A stretch of 64,000 nucleotides of DNA from Anthopleura xanthogrammica (GCA_964019055.1 OZ025212.1:10097109-10161108), one strand, 5' to 3'; shown: positions 12,507 to 24,882, numbered from the stretch's first letter. Translations and numbers: made by a program. Notes: generated by a model from the letters alone, not told the origin.

Positions 12507-14238
12507 TTATTCATTATTTAAATCATCTTCATCATCATATTCTTCCTCCTCTTCTTCCTCTTCCTCTTCTTCCTCTCCTTCTTCTTCATCTTCTGAAAAA
12601 ACTTCACCTGACAGACATCTCTCTTTTAAATCCTCTGCATCTTCAGGGCATATCTCTTCAATTCCATCTGGAAGTTGGGTTTCACCATCAGACATTCCAT
12701 CATCCGATTCAAACGGAATGTCCCCTGCCATATCATCCATGACCCCAAGAAAAGGTGATAAAAGTCTGCAGAAAATGGAAAAAGGGATAAATAAATAAAT
12801 ATGAGCTGCATTCTGACATGCTGCAATGGGTTTATTGAGGGGCATTTGCAACATAATTATTGCACAATATATATTTGGAGGTTTGAGAGCCTGTTCCATA
12901 TATTTTTTGGAGGGAGGGGTGAGGGATTTATGCAACTATCGAATGATCCATCCACCACAATGTGCTCAGACACATGGGTCCCATGACACACAATACCAAA
13001 TCCTAGCACAATCCCTGAAAACTAAATGCACAATGACTTTTACAGCTAATTTATGTCACTTGTGACCAGTAACCCGAATGTTGTGTTTGGAGTTTCGGCA
13101 GCTTCGTTTGAAATTCCAAATCTTGGCGCCAACTATGATCAAAACTCCAGCAACTCATATTTGTATTCTAAAAATAATTTTTTTGAAGCTGATACTTAGC
13201 GATGTGGTTGGCAATTTAATTCTATTGGTAATTATTTCACAATCATTCATGATAGCGGGTTCAAAACCTAATTTTTAACTTTTTTTTTTTTTTTGAATAT
13301 CGGAGCCTTTAATCGGAGATTTGAAATGTTAAGTAATATGAAGACTTGAAAACTACAGTTGAATTCTAGGGTTTACTGGTAAATTAGCTGTAATATGATG
13401 AAAGCCGGAATTGCAAGTTCACATCCTGAGGAATGTGGAAATCACGAGATATTGCTATCAAAGGTTTTGAGCCCGTTCAATATACACTGTATTTCCATAG
13501 TTAAATTTGCCTAATAATTTTGCACCCATTTTCAATAGATTTTTTTATCGCCAAGATATAAGACATGCCTGTAATTTCCTTTTTGGGAATATTATAGCTC
13601 ATACGTTGTGTATTTCCTGTGTATACTGACCACAGGAAACTCTTACAAGTTCACGTTTTTTAGGAAACATTAGAGCAGACACATCAAAAATAAACTAACA
13701 AAAAGTACTCACTCTAATTTGAAAGACATAACTTTCTTGTTCTTCTTTCGCATTCTGCAACAGCGGCACTTGCTTTGACACCTCCAACAAACTGGATATT
13801 TCTTGGTGGTCAATTTGTCCGTCACTTCATTGTACCTTTGCGTTGTGTTATATAGCGTATCTGGCGCTACTGGATTTGATTCCTTTCTTATATTGTTTTT
13901 CACCTTCCATGATTTAACTTTGGAAGAGATTAGTGTTAAAATCTCCGGCGTTGCTTCCTTTCCAGGGGACCATCCTCCTAACCTGCCTGGGGCAAGTTCA
14001 GCGAATGTAGCTTTGGTTTCCTCAGTTGTGCAGGCAAGAAGGCTGCCGAAGAAACAACATACTCCTGTCAACACAGGATTTCCTCGCAATTTATCGCTAG
14101 ATCTTAAGCCTGAAACGCAGGCAAAAGAGAATATAGCTATATCCAGCATTTCATTGATTACTAAAGGTTTTTTTTTTTTTTTTTCTCCGTTTGAGTAGTA
14201 CTGCTTGTCATAACAACACTGGACTCCGCCATGGCCAT
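12507..14238 (-). CDS. Cys-cluster protein with acidic tail, two exons
   Basis: I do not recognise this family. Exon 1 runs from ATG at 14238 (or 14149) to about 13711, where TTAGA is followed by GTGAGT. Exon 2 starts at 12764 after TTTTCTGCAG and ends at 12507. The join keeps frame. The protein has WSPGKEAT, then a cluster PVCWRCQSKCRCCR (CX2CX3CX2C), a basic stretch, and a Glu/Asp-rich end with a run of about 13 glutamates. Starting at 14238 requires passing a run of 17 A (minus strand) that puts the frame off by one; 18 A would keep it open, so this is probably a sequencing or polymorphic length change. The gene is divergent from, and paralogous to, the gene at 14570-15124. A nuclear regulatory role is possible but unproven. 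Confidence 0.55.
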
Positions 14239-14569
14239 GCTTTTCTTCTCGATAGCTACCAGTCGCGCGCGTACAGCAACAAGTACCACATAACTACCGC
14301 TGATCGACAAGTACCGCAGGCTGTTGTTAAACACCAATTTTACTTTTAAAAAAATAATTGAAAAACAGCAATTGCTTTGATCTTTTTTCTTAAGTTAAGT
14401 GCGACTGGTTATAGTCGTATTAAACTTATTTATGTTCAGTCGGTTGCACTCTAATCGTGCACAAGTACCAACACGTGACGAACATGTTCACGTGACCTGA
14501 TGACACGTGGGTAACCAAACATAACACGTTATTTTTTTATCGTAACACCAAGGACATCAAGCTAGAAAG
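14239..14569. promoter_or_regulatory. Shared divergent promoter region
   Basis: About 330 bp separate the start codons of the two paralogous genes that are transcribed away from each other. The region contains several ACGTG cores (ACACGTGACG, CACGTGACC, ACACGTGG), which are E-box or bZIP-type sequences. A bidirectional promoter is inferred from position only. Confidence 0.4.
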
Positions 14570-15124
14570 ATGCCAACAATCGCGCTCGCGTTTCTAAGAC
14601 CTTTATATGACATTGCTGTCTGGCAATTTTTACTAATGTATGGATTCACCCAGGAAAAGAAGAACCCAACTATGACTTTTAGGATGCACGAAGTCGTAGC
14701 CAATTTAATGTGCAAGCTGCTGGATGCCCAGGCATTTAGCCATTTGAAAGGAAAATTAGAAGAAGTCAACACTAGAACCGATAACTGGAAGCCTGGAGAG
14801 CGAGCCACAAAACGTATCATTGAATGGTGTCAGGATCAGTGGCGCCGTAAAAAGCCCGTCCTTCCAAAATCACTCACTTTCGAAGAACTCAATCAACCAA
14901 TGTGCATGCCCTTGTTCAGTACGGAAATGCCTGTTTGTCATGTTTGTGGATGCCCCTGCCCAGAATGTCGCAGTGACCTTGACTGCGAAATACCAGAGGA
15001 ACTGCTTTCTGCACGCAGAATTTTAGATTTCAACGAGGAAGATCAGAAACACGAGAACGATGATGAGGAAGAGGAAGAGCCAGAAGAAAGAATGCAGTTA
15101 CGTAAAAGAAAAAGGGACTGCTAA
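14570..15124 (+). CDS. Cys-cluster protein with acidic tail, paralogue of the divergent neighbour
   Basis: A single open frame of 184 residues. It contains NWKPGERATKRIIEW at about residues 75-90, matching WSPGKEAT in the divergent gene. It also has PVCHVCGCPCPECR with the same CX2CX3CX2C spacing, then an acidic stretch (DDEEEEEPEE) and a basic end (RKRKRDC) that could act as a nuclear signal. The Cys cluster probably binds zinc. The family is not known to me; such arrangements occur in transposon accessory proteins as well as host transcription cofactors. The frame looks intact, and the only plausible start near the 5' end is the ATG used here. Confidence 0.6.
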   Translation: MPTIALAFLRPLYDIAVWQFLLMYGFTQEKKNPTMTFRMHEVVANLMCKLLDAQAFSHLKGKLEEVNTRTDNWKPGERATKRIIEWCQDQWRRKKPVLPKSLTFEELNQPMCMPLFSTEMPVCHVCGCPCPECRSDLDCEIPEELLSARRILDFNEEDQKHENDDEEEEEPEERMQLRKRKRDC

Positions 15125-17272
15125 TACGTAAGGAACTTCTGGCCTGTGAAAGCTGACACGTGTGACCTTCGGGTCTTCGGTTGAGTGTGAGGCTCGAAGA
15201 GTTTGAATGTATAGTTCAAACGTTAAGAAGTTTGATGTTGTCAAGGCGAATCCGCGACGTTGTGAAGGATGCAAGTGCGCGTTTCCCAACTTCACGGATT
15301 TGCCTGGACATGCAACATCAACATTTTCACATCAAACGTCTTGGTGTTATAACTCTTCGATACTCACTCTAAACCGAAACTCGCAGTATCAGTTTTTTAT
15401 TGCGTTTTTCTTATTTTCGTTTGAGTGGAAAACGATACGATAAGGTAAATTCGTAGTCATACCATAGCCGTACCATATCCTGCATATTGTCGTTGGATAA
15501 AATACTAAAGGACAAGGCAAAGCTAATTCAATGCATGTATCATGTCCGTTTCCCACTCATATGATAACAGCTCTATGCAAAACATTATAAGAAATGACTT
15601 GTTTGATTTCAAAGAACAAAAATGTTCACAACATAGAAATTTTATTGACTTTTTTATGTATGATACCTAAGCCTAGTTTTTTTTTCAAGAAACGTTTCCA
15701 AAAGGATGTCACTCATTAGTATTTATAAACAAAGGGGTATAGGTATCCCATCGATTGATTACATATTGAATGAACTTAATGTTATATTTATTCCAAGAAT
15801 ATATTTTTTAGTTACTGTTGCTAAGTCCAACAAGGAAAAACATTTTATTGCAATACAAAAAAGTGTATTCACTTTGGACTTCAAAGGTGTATTCTGAGCT
15901 TTCAAAGTGAAAGTGACATATATTTACATATAGGATATTAGATGGGCACCTGATTGAAATACCTTGCTGGTATTTCAATGACTTCTGGTGACAATGATTA
16001 TTAGGATTAAAAAAATTGTTTGTTTGATGTGTTATAAGGAGCAATAGGGCTTTACACGGATGACATATCAATGATGTATTATGGGATTGAAATGCAGACA
16101 AGCCAGGGATAAAGAACATGCTAATATGCTGCAAAAATGTTTTCTTGTCTTGTTGTTTGTAATTCATGATTCCTCTTGTTACCCTTGATATCACTTCTAC
16201 CAGAATCCATTTCTGTTCCTTTTGTTAGCCTAGTTATACCATTATTTTGTAACTTTCAAAGGAGTTAAAACATTTGAATAAGAAAAATAATTTGAAGAGG
16301 ATTCTATTGGTATGAAGACGTAATATAATAATGGGAATCGTGAATTCATGGACAAAACTATGGTGTTCAACTGATACTGATCTTCTTTTCCTTGTAACCG
16401 AAACCTTAATTCCAAAGTTTGTCTGCATTTCAAACCCACAAGGCTTTGCAATATTTATGTTTTAGTGACTGTGAAAAATGCTATTAGCTTTGATGGAGAA
16501 AAAATCATTGGAAGAAATCATTAGCATTTGTAAAGTTAATTAATGGAAAATATTTATGAATTTTAGGAACATGAACATTTTTTTGCAAATAAAGTATGGC
16601 TGTTGAGCAAGGCATGCTCACTAGCCATGCATTGTGCTAAGATTTGGTGCTGGTTAATTATCGTAAAGGTTTAAACATCCACTTTAAATGGTCTTGTACG
16701 GGATGTCCATCATGTTGCTGTTTTATGACCTCAGCACAAGCATCTTGCGTGTATAACTCAAAGCTGTTTGATTTCCTGTTAAAAATAATACGTACTTCAA
16801 AACTTTATGTATTTTACCTGTCTTGCATCAAAGTTAGTGCTTTTGTTAACTTTCAATCTTTACATGATCATATTTCAGGAACTTAAGAGAACTTTTCATC
16901 AGTTCATGATTTCTGTATAATTTTACACTTAACTAAGTCTTGCTGTTTATGTGGAGAATGAACTCAGAATTTTTAAAGCATGTATATTGTACATTGGGAT
17001 TGAAGAACATTTAATTTCATAACAGTTTCTTGACCATTACTGGGTTCCACACCCCACCCCCAAAAAGGAATGTGCAAATGGAAAATAGGAACAAAAAGTA
17101 CTAGAAAGTTTTTTTAATATAGCCAGTTAAAGAAACAGCTTTGAAAATCATATTAGACAATAAATAACACATTTGGCTGATAGATGATCTTAGGTATCAT
17201 AAAATACCAGTTGCCCGTGCAGATGGTTAAATGAAACTCTTATGTGAAACGAATCTGTATTAACATACTCAC
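15125..17272. other. No supported gene
   Basis: Mostly AT-rich intergenic or intronic DNA. A short frame at 15207-15330 has CEGC and a later His that vaguely suggest a zinc-finger fragment, but it has no splice context I can defend. Frames at 15808-16194 and 16644-16886 look random. Confidence 0.5.
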
Positions 17273-17396
17273 CATCTCCCAGCCCTTTTAATGGTGCTGT
17301 CATCTGCTCCACAACGGGCAGCCCACTGCGCTGCTCTCCTGCTGACCTCCTTATTGAGTGTGTTGTGAATTTTCTCCCAAAAAGATGCTGACACAT
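17273..17396 (-). pseudogene. Decayed tyrosine-recombinase-like exon
   Basis: A 124-bp segment bounded by ATTCTTAG and GTGAGT on the minus strand, so it looks like an internal exon. One frame gives FTTHSIRRSA and another gives AAQWAARCGADDST followed by IKRAGRW. Together they resemble the HxxR block and following helix of tyrosine recombinases of Crypton-type elements. An 8-bp direct duplication (GGAGAGCA) between the two halves breaks the frame. It is probably a relic. No other catalytic box was found near it. Confidence 0.45.
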
Positions 17397-17759
17397 CTAA
17401 GAATAATAATTTTTTTATATAAATAACTGGACTTTTACTCCAACTGCAGTCACACAAGGTGTGTTGACTAATCAAATGAAAAGGTTTTTATGCCTTATTT
17501 GGTAAATCCAGGCATAGAAATGTTTTGGTTTAATGTAGAAAACCTGCACATGGTATGAACTAAAACTACAACTTAAAGTTTATTGTTTTTTGATTCATAG
17601 TCTGATTGGGCAATGAACTCTGAGTGACTGTGGTTAGTAGAATGATAGTAAAGACCTACTGCATATACATGTATTATATAATTCCATAATAATAGATAGA
17701 AGACGAGAAGGAAGCTAGGAAGAATTAATAGAAAACTTGTTTACTAGTCACTCCCCTAG

Positions 17760-18010
17760 GGGAGGGGTACTTCCTATAATGGACTATGCAGGGATGGTCT
17801 GCCCGAAAGGGGTACCTTTTTCAGGCTCAAGTATAGCAAAGGGGTGGAAATTTGTGACTTTTGGTATAAAAAGGGGTAGCTTTTCCTCAAAGGTATATGA
17901 AAGGAGTAACTTTTCATGCAAAAAGGTATATAAAAGGGGTACCTTTTGCTGAAATATGGTATATAAAAGGGTAAGGGGTGGAGTAATCAAAGGGCAGAGC
18001 ATCCCCATAT
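17760..18010. repeat. Short GGGGTACCTTTT / TATAAAAGGGGT repeat cluster
   Basis: Several degenerate ~30-35-bp units combining GGGGTACCTTTT with GTATATAAAAGGGGT, bordered by G-rich and C-rich ends (CTCCCCTAGGGGAGGGG at about 17752). A non-autonomous dispersed repeat is likely. The TATAAAA boxes are part of the repeat and are not evidence of a promoter. Confidence 0.6.
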
Positions 18011-18325
18011 TAAATGACTCAAAGTCCCCCTCCAGGTCACTAGCTACAGTAGTGGCTTGTGAACAAGTTTTCTATAATTAATTCAGGAATTCTATGACAA
18101 TAAAGCATCCTTATAGTTAAAAAAATCATTAATAAATTAATTTATTACTTGGCTGAATGTTTTCCTATAATTGGCAACACCATGGGATGTTCTGGAGCCA
18201 CTTATTTGCCTATTGTTCTTTGAAATTCTTGGAAAAATAAGGCCCTTCCTGATCCCTACAAAAAAAATTGAATGAATGAATGAATGATAAATGACAGAAA
18301 TGAGGAGGAGGTTGATTGCTTACAG

Positions 18326-18621
18326 TCAAAACAGCTCAAGCGTACTCCAGTAGAATACTATTCATGATTTAATTATTCGAATATTGAGTTCATTATTCAC
18401 TCTGACTCCAAACTTGAAATAAGTTATCTCTTTGATTCTTCAAAAAATTGCCATGCCAAGGTAGAAAAACTCCCCGGAAAGGCAATCACTTAGAATTTTA
18501 GTTGTGAAATGAATGTGAAGTTTGGAGGTTTCGAAATGAAAACTCAGAGCGAACAATCAACTCAATATTCGAATAATGAAATCATTAATGGAGACTAGGG
18601 GGTACGCTTGAGCTGTTTTGA
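18326..18621. mobile_element. MITE-like element with ~80-bp imperfect terminal repeats
   Basis: The left end TCAAAACAGCTCAAGCGTAC is mirrored by GTACGCTTGAGCTGTTTTGA on the right. Inward, both arms share ATTATTCGAATATTGAGTT and a nearby GCTCTGAG/CTCTGAC block. Total length is 296 bp with no open frame. I could not define a clean target duplication. Confidence 0.65.
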
Positions 18622-18984
18622 TTATAAGAAGGCTCAATTTATAGTAAATGTGTGACAACTTCTTCCCCTGGTTAGTGTTATTTTGTATCATTTGATTTGC
18701 AACCCACTATGGAGTATTTGAAGTATTTTGCAATGGTTGTTGTCAAATCCCAATCCCTTGCCCGAATACCCCCACGACGGGATTTCCATTGAAAGGTTTG
18801 TTAGTAAGCGAGTGTTGATCTTTGAAGTTGATGAACTTTCATGTTTTATTGGAGAAATTGCTGTAAGAAATAAGCTTATTTCATTCCAATCCTCGCTCAT
18901 ATTTCGAAAAATACAGTTAGATTAAGCTTCATACATTTCATTGATGAAGACTACAAACTCCCTTCTGAACACAACAAAAAATGA

Positions 18985-21123
18985 TCACCATTCCATATAC
19001 ATTTCCTTATGAATTATAGCACGCAAACTAAGCTGTTTTTCTTGGCAACGACCATAAATCTTAAGACTTACGGTTGAACCTTCGTTTGTCCATATTGATT
19101 TTCCACAAATGGTGCTCAAATCTTCCGCAAACATGCCATAAGATGTAACCCGATCAAAGAGGTCTTTCTCTTTGGCTGTGATGTTGTGAGATATACTCAC
19201 AAAATGCCATAAAAGTATCGCGAAAACTAAAGGAAAATCGAGGAAATCATCGCAATATTGTGTGGTGAAGAATAACACAGGTAGCCCATCAATGACGAGG
19301 AATTTAATTTGCAGGCACGTGGTTTTCGTAAATATGGTACGCATCAGTGCAGGGGCGGCGGAAGCTGAAAATTCCGCCATTCCTGCGCATACAGTGCAAC
19401 AACTTGCAAAAATATAAATCGTATAAAAAGGCGAACTATTGGAATAATATTGTATGATGGAGAAGCAATGCAAGCAGGAAAACAGATAAGGCAGTATTAA
19501 TTAAGACTTGTGATAACGCGTTAGTAATCTTACAACAACATACCAGACACTAGCAGCCATGCTATCAAAGCGGAAACCGGACAAAGTGAAGGGTCCAGTG
19601 GATTCGCCCACAAAGTTAGAGTCACACCTAGAAAAACAAAAAATTACCCGTCATACATAGACAACGACGTAAACCTGACGTTCACCTGAGTTTACCTTTG
19701 GCTTGACGATCCGCTTTTGAGAAAGGTATTCTTACATCTATGCGTCTGGGAGTTTCTTGAGAGTTAACTAAAATCAAAACAGAAAAACGGGGACGGGAGG
19801 GGGGGGGGGGTCTCGTTCAGCCTTTAAATTCAATTTACGATTCATGTTTATCAAAGAAAACGAAAACTAAAATAACCCTTATATACCGCCCCTAGAACAA
19901 AACATGTTCACGAGTTCCTTACGAAGACAAAACATAGTCCAACCTACCATCGTAGTTTTGAGGTAAAGTCAAGTGCTTGACCTTTAATCGCAAAGGCTCC
20001 TCGCCACGAAGGAACAAACCAAACGAGAATATGGTTATGTCCACAACCATATGCCACGAAGTCCCTATCAAAATTCAGATATTCATTTCAATTATGTGAT
20101 GTGACTCATTAGATAATTACGGATGTACCATGCATTTGATCATCCCAGTAACTAACCATTTCCAAGTGACCTTCGTGGTCTCTCGCCATTTCCCATCGCA
20201 TGGTATGTTTCTCTCGGAGAAACTTGCAAAATAAAGACTGAATGCCCTTAAATAAAGAGAGCCTTATGCACATTCTGGTGCGGAGAGCCATAAGTATAAG
20301 CTATAGAGAGCCAGACTGTTCTCTAAAGCTATCGCACAGAAATCCAGGGGTGGTTCCATGGGGACTCTATGGAACCCCTTCACCCTCTTTTTGAATCCGA
20401 TCGTACCAGTTGTTTCTGCTAGGGTGGCAGCTATTTTGGAACGCTGCATGGTCCCTTTTTAGAATCCTACCCCCCTGTTCTCCCGCAGTACTTGTTTGCT
20501 TCACTAAACCACTCAACCCAGCGACTGCACTATTATGATGATAATTGTACTCATCAATGTCCTTAAATGATTTTAGTTTTTTCAGTAATCAAAACACGAC
20601 TTCAGTGTTTAAATAACAGTAATATTCACATTTTCCGCAAATAGCACCATACATAAAAATCTGACCTCTACGCTTTTCATGCAGTAATTCCTCATGCGTC
20701 CCATGTCTATGAGGGTGAATGGAGGCGCCTTTTTCGGCTCTTAGGGACTTCTGCCTTTCAAGCTTTCCCTCTTTGAAGGTCGTTTTGCCCTCCTGATCAG
20801 CTGTTTTATTAACTGCCTAACTCCTGTATGTAAAGTCAAAAACCGTAGATTAGCCCGAGAATTGAAACAAAGGAATAAAAGAAGGCATTGAGTAAACAAT
20901 TTATCTTGTATAAAACTAACCTGAACACTCCATCGGGTTCCCAGATGGAATTATCTTTATAACCTTTCCGTCTTCTTTAATAAGCTCTTCTTTATATGGC
21001 CCAGCATGACCAAAGGCATGAAACCAGTACCTAAAAGCTGATTTGTAGCCATTAATGACGGGTGGCTTACATCCCTCGCAAATGATGGACCCTATTTTTT
21101 CCCCTTTCTTTCGCATTTCTTCT
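18985..21123 (-). CDS. Five-exon gene of unknown function, probably membrane-associated, 5' partial
   Basis: Exons that join in frame: 20921-21123, 20129-20212, 19948-20064, 19544-19627 and 18985-19402 (stop). All introns have GT-AG borders and phases match. The protein carries a segment with GYKSAFRYWFHAFGHAGPY, then SYWDDQMHGTSWHMVVD, then RGEEPLRLKVKHLTSKLRW, a Cys-rich CCCTVCAGM, and a hydrophobic stretch (FLDFPLVFAILLWHFVSI) that could be a membrane segment. I do not recognise the family. The first exon starts at a splice acceptor, so upstream exons are missing. They could lie beyond the Harbinger element at 21493-25357, but the exon at 25781 does not join in phase. The acceptor of exon 2 is the least certain border. 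Confidence 0.55.
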
Positions 21124-21194
21124 CTAGAAAAGAAAAAGAAAAAAAAAAAAGTTGTACAGAACAGAAAGTGAAAGGTACAGTACCGTCATACCCT

Positions 21195-21492
21195 CAACGC
21201 GAAATGTGTCCATCACACCAACATCCATGTTTCGCGCCAACGCAATATGTGGACCTTACAACCGTGTACTTAACCCTTGGATGCGATGGCCACATTCTGC
21301 GTCAACTCAATTCATGGCCAGTTGAGTCGAGTCCACGGAATGAGTTCAACGCGAAATGTGTCCATCACACCAACGTCCATGTTTCGCGCCAACGCAATAT
21401 GTGGACCTTACAACCGTGTACTTAACCCTTGGATGCGAAGGCCACATTCTGCGTCAACTCAATTCATGGCCAGTCGAGTCGAGTCCACGGAT
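21195..21492 (+). repeat. 152-bp tandem repeat, two copies, left of Harbinger 1
   Basis: Copies start at 21195 and 21347. The second copy is cut at CCACGG by the Harbinger terminal repeat and the sequence resumes at 25360 with GAGTTCAACGCG, showing the transposon landed inside this repeat. Each unit holds ACGCGAAATGTGTCC, its relative GGCGCGAAACATGGAC (reverse), AACGCAATATGTGGACC and GACGCAGAATGTGGCC (reverse). Confidence 0.9.
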
Positions 21493-21669
21493 TAGACCTT
21501 TTGTATATCGGACATTTGTCTCATGTACCAGAGTGTCCCACTTATCAGCTCACGTGTAGAAAGATAATGAGGAGGGTTCACACCCGGGGTTCACACTTTA
21601 GATCTGCATAAAATTAGAAGTCTGAAGTGAGCTGATGCAGCACGCAAAACACGCTATTTTTATTTGGAA

Positions 21670-21798
21670 TTAATAACCAGCCACTCCCTAATCCTATTGT
21701 TCAGTGCTGTTTTTTGTTGATTATCAACACGGCTGAATATTGTCCCCGGTACAGGTCTATATTTCAAAAATATAGACTTGTTACGGGCTGGTTATTAA
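21670..21798. repeat. Inverted repeat inside Harbinger 1
   Basis: TTAATAACCAGCC at the left is mirrored by GGGCTGGTTATTAA at the right. Between them lies a second pair, GGTCTATATTT and AAATATAGACTTG. It is subterminal to the transposon and may be a transposase binding or regulatory zone, or an older nested foldback. Confidence 0.6.
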
Positions 21799-21802
21799 CT
21801 AA

Positions 21803-21893
21803 GATCAAACACGCGAGCTAGGGCATTCTTTAAAAATAAAGACCTCGGCCTCGGTCTTTATTTTGAAGAATGCCCTCGCCCTAGTGTTTGATC
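21803..21893. repeat. 91-bp near-perfect palindrome inside Harbinger 1
   Basis: Arms of about 45 bp run from GATCAAACAC to the centre CCTCGGCCTCGG and back to GTGTTTGATC, with a few mismatches. It lies directly next to the inverted repeat at 21670-21798. It could extrude a cruciform or be a nested foldback element. Confidence 0.8.
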
Positions 21894-22150
21894 CTTTACA
21901 GAACACGCTACGATTTTATCAGCCTGATTTTGATTAGCCCATCGGAGAAAATTATACAAATCAGCCTGGTACCTAAAATTATAATTCTAGTAAATCGTAT
22001 TTATTTTTATTGGGCCGCTTTTTGGAAAGGAGCCGCAAATGGCTGTAATAAACGAAATATGCCAATATCGGGTTGAAAAAGCTACCTACAGCACAATATA
22101 TTTCTTTATTAACTATATCAATTACGTCACAGATATATGCATGTATATAG

Positions 22151-23503
22151 TTATAAAAATCTCCGTCTTCTGTTGCTCAAACAAGCACAACAATGTACAA
22201 CGATGGGAAGGAAGGCGCGTCTGTGTCTCCAACGACCCGAAATACATCTGTAGGTTTTAAAAAATCCTATGGCGTGTTCAACTTTGACTCGGCAACTTCT
22301 TAACTCGTTGTTTATACGTTCCAGCCTTGCATTCCCCCTGATCTGATTCCTTTTCTTTGGCCTGACAAGGACTGGGTGGGGTGGATAACCTAAATCTGCC
22401 ATAATATGGCAGCGATGTGGAAGGGCCAGGTCACATCCAGGACCGATGGTTGGCATCATGTTGAAACAGTTTATGTCATTTAAATGACCTGGAAATCTGA
22501 AGGAATAAAAAATTTTATCAGTCAATCAGTGCACTATAGTCGCATTTTAAATACATAATATTTCATCTTACGCTGCAGAACAATGAACTATCATCCCATC
22601 TGGGGTTACGATCAAGGTACTTGACATAAAATGCTTTTTCTTGTCACCGCGGTAAAACAACGCCTGTCTTCTAGAGGGACGACATATTTCGTGAATTGTC
22701 GCATCAATAATTCCCACGCAGGTAGGAAAATGCTTCCAGTGTCCAGCCCAATCTCGCCATTCGTTTTCCGTTGGCCATTCAATTTCATTAGAGAAATTTT
22801 CCAGCAATAAAGGAACCAGTTCTTGAACAGTTCGACTGATAGAGGCTATGTCAATTTTAAACATGCTCCCAATGGTGTGGAGTCGTGGATATCTACGAAG
22901 CCAAATTAGCACCAATAAAAGTCGATTTGAAATGTTCAACCTTTGAATTCTTGGTCTTCTCTGAGTACCGTTACGACAACGATTTAGTGCAATGATAGGC
23001 AGTCTCATCCTGTCAACGATGTCCTGAAATGTTTCAACTGTTTCTCCAGTCAAATACCAAAATTTGATAGGTGATTTCTTAATGTACGAGAAATAATCCC
23101 GACCACCATGTGCGTCAGGACCAAAAATACCGAGACGCTCCAAAACGCCTATTTTGTATTCATCCAGAACTTGAAGTATGCACACCAATATAATACAAGA
23201 CATGCTCAATATTTCAAACGGAAACGTTGGAAATTTTCTTTTAGTTAAGGATATAATTTCTAATACACTTATTATAGTAAATGCAGCATGACCAAACAAC
23301 GATGGAAATACTGGGGGATGCATCATTTGGACCGCCTTTAAGGTGATGGAAGTTTGACCAATATTAAAAAGCTTTGAACAATATATGATTGCAAGTGTTA
23401 ATCTAGCATAACAACAATAGCGTGTGGATTGTTTGTTTGTTCTTTTGACAACGACAACAACAAACATGCATGCCAAACTGCAACACACACACAACAACTT
23501 CAC
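22151..23503 (-). CDS. Harbinger DDE transposase (DDE_Tnp_4 type), two exons
   Basis: Exons 22572-23503 and 22151-22496 join in phase across a 75-bp GT-AG intron (22497-22571). Family motifs are visible: an HTH-like region (LLLVLIWLRRYPRLHTIG), the first catalytic Asp in VGIIDATIHEI, the second in GHLNDINCF (immediately after the intron), and the Glu in CRVKVEHAIGFFKTY. These make up the DDE nuclease that cuts and rejoins transposon ends. The N-terminal ~80 residues from the listed start are hydrophobic and atypical, so the true start may be internal or a further 5' exon may exist. The catalytic core looks intact. Confidence 0.8.
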
Positions 23504-23719
23504 ACATTCCGGTGGCGCCTTGGGAATTTGTTTCCAAATAAACCAATAACAATGAACGCAAATAATTACACCTCACAATAAATATTCAAAAGGAACGACA
23601 GAACATTCAACAATGTCAAGAGGTGTTTTCGGCGACAAAAATTAACTTCATTGTAATTGTTAGCATTTCGCATCTTTTGAGTATAAATCCAACTCGAAAG
23701 TGCATGATATCACTATCAG

Positions 23720-24882
23720 ATGCACCTTGGCTTCGATGAAAAGATGTCAGGAAAAAGAAACATATTTCTCGAAGCAGCATTTGCAGGAAAGCCCGTTTTG
23801 GAACAACTGAGCGAAATTGAAAATATGCAAGAACAGGAAAAAAATGCCTTGGAAATGACAAAAAAAATCGAGAGTAAGAAAACCGTGAACAAGATAAAGC
23901 CCAACAAAGCGCAAGAAATGGCTGTAATTGAAGAAGCAGTTCAGAATGTCGGGCGTCTGCCAACCAAAGTGCTTCGATATGTCGAGTTAATGGCCATCAA
24001 ACTTGGCCCACACGAAAAGGCGTACTATTCTTCGGTGGGTACTGTTGGCGGAGCATCCAGAGAGGCAGCTAGACGCAGAATTTCCAGAAAGATAAAAGAA
24101 ATGTAAAGTTGTTTTACGCTTCATATAGCTTTATATGTTTTCATTTTAAAATTTACGTCCCAGTGCATCAAACAAGGAAGCTTAAAAATGTTTCTTTCTT
24201 TTTAGCGACACTAAGGCAACTTCGACTACGACCTTGTCAACGACCTCGACGACCATAAACAGCTCAAAGCCAAGTACGTCGACGACACGACACGTGTCAA
24301 GCAACAGTTGTGCTGCTGACGCTGAGCTGCTTTATCAAAGTAGTAGTGCAGAAGAGGAAAAGGAAGACCCAGATGAAATGTACATATTCAAACCCGGACA
24401 AGATAAAAGTGCCAATGAGTGGGTCAAGAAAACCCATTCTTTAGAAAAAAAGAAACAGGATATCGACAGAGACATCTTTGAAATGAGTGACGAAGTGACG
24501 GGTAGGTCAATACCAAGTAATATATTGTACACTACACTGTTAAATTTCTACATCTGTATCATTGTATAATTAATGTACAATGTCCAAACGTTATTGTGGG
24601 AAAAGTCTTGCGTTACTGGCTGACAACATTTTGTGATCAGCGCATCGCAATGTACAAACATTTCGCAACAGCTCCATTGTGTAGAATGATAATCACACCT
24701 TTTTTCCCCCTATAGCTGAAGTAGAAGCCACCGAACCAAAGAAGAAAAAGGGCAAGAAAGGAAAACTGGAAGCCATATTGGATTTGATGCCAGAAATGGT
24801 CCATTCAGTTTCTAGCGCAGCCAAAGCACATAAGAAGGCTATCAATAAATGGCAAGAGATTTCGTCCGATGATTCGGACTAA
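23720..24882 (+). CDS. Harbinger accessory (DNA-binding partner) protein, three exons
   Basis: Exons 23720-24102, 24206-24501 and 24716-24882 join in frame with GT-AG introns of 103 and 214 bp. An alternative start is ATG 23744 (MSGKRN). The protein has a charged helical N-terminal part, a Ser/Thr-rich linker (STTTLSTTSTTINSSKPS), an acidic block, a basic PKKKKGKKGK nuclear-signal-like cluster, and ends in SSDDSD. Harbinger elements need such a second protein to bring the transposase to the nucleus and DNA ends. I assign the role from position and composition, not from a clear Myb/SANT signature. It is divergent from the transposase, 216 bp away. Confidence 0.65.

Noticed and set aside
17760..18010. 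TATAAAA boxes as promoters
   Set aside because: They recur within a short tandem repeat and no gene start follows.
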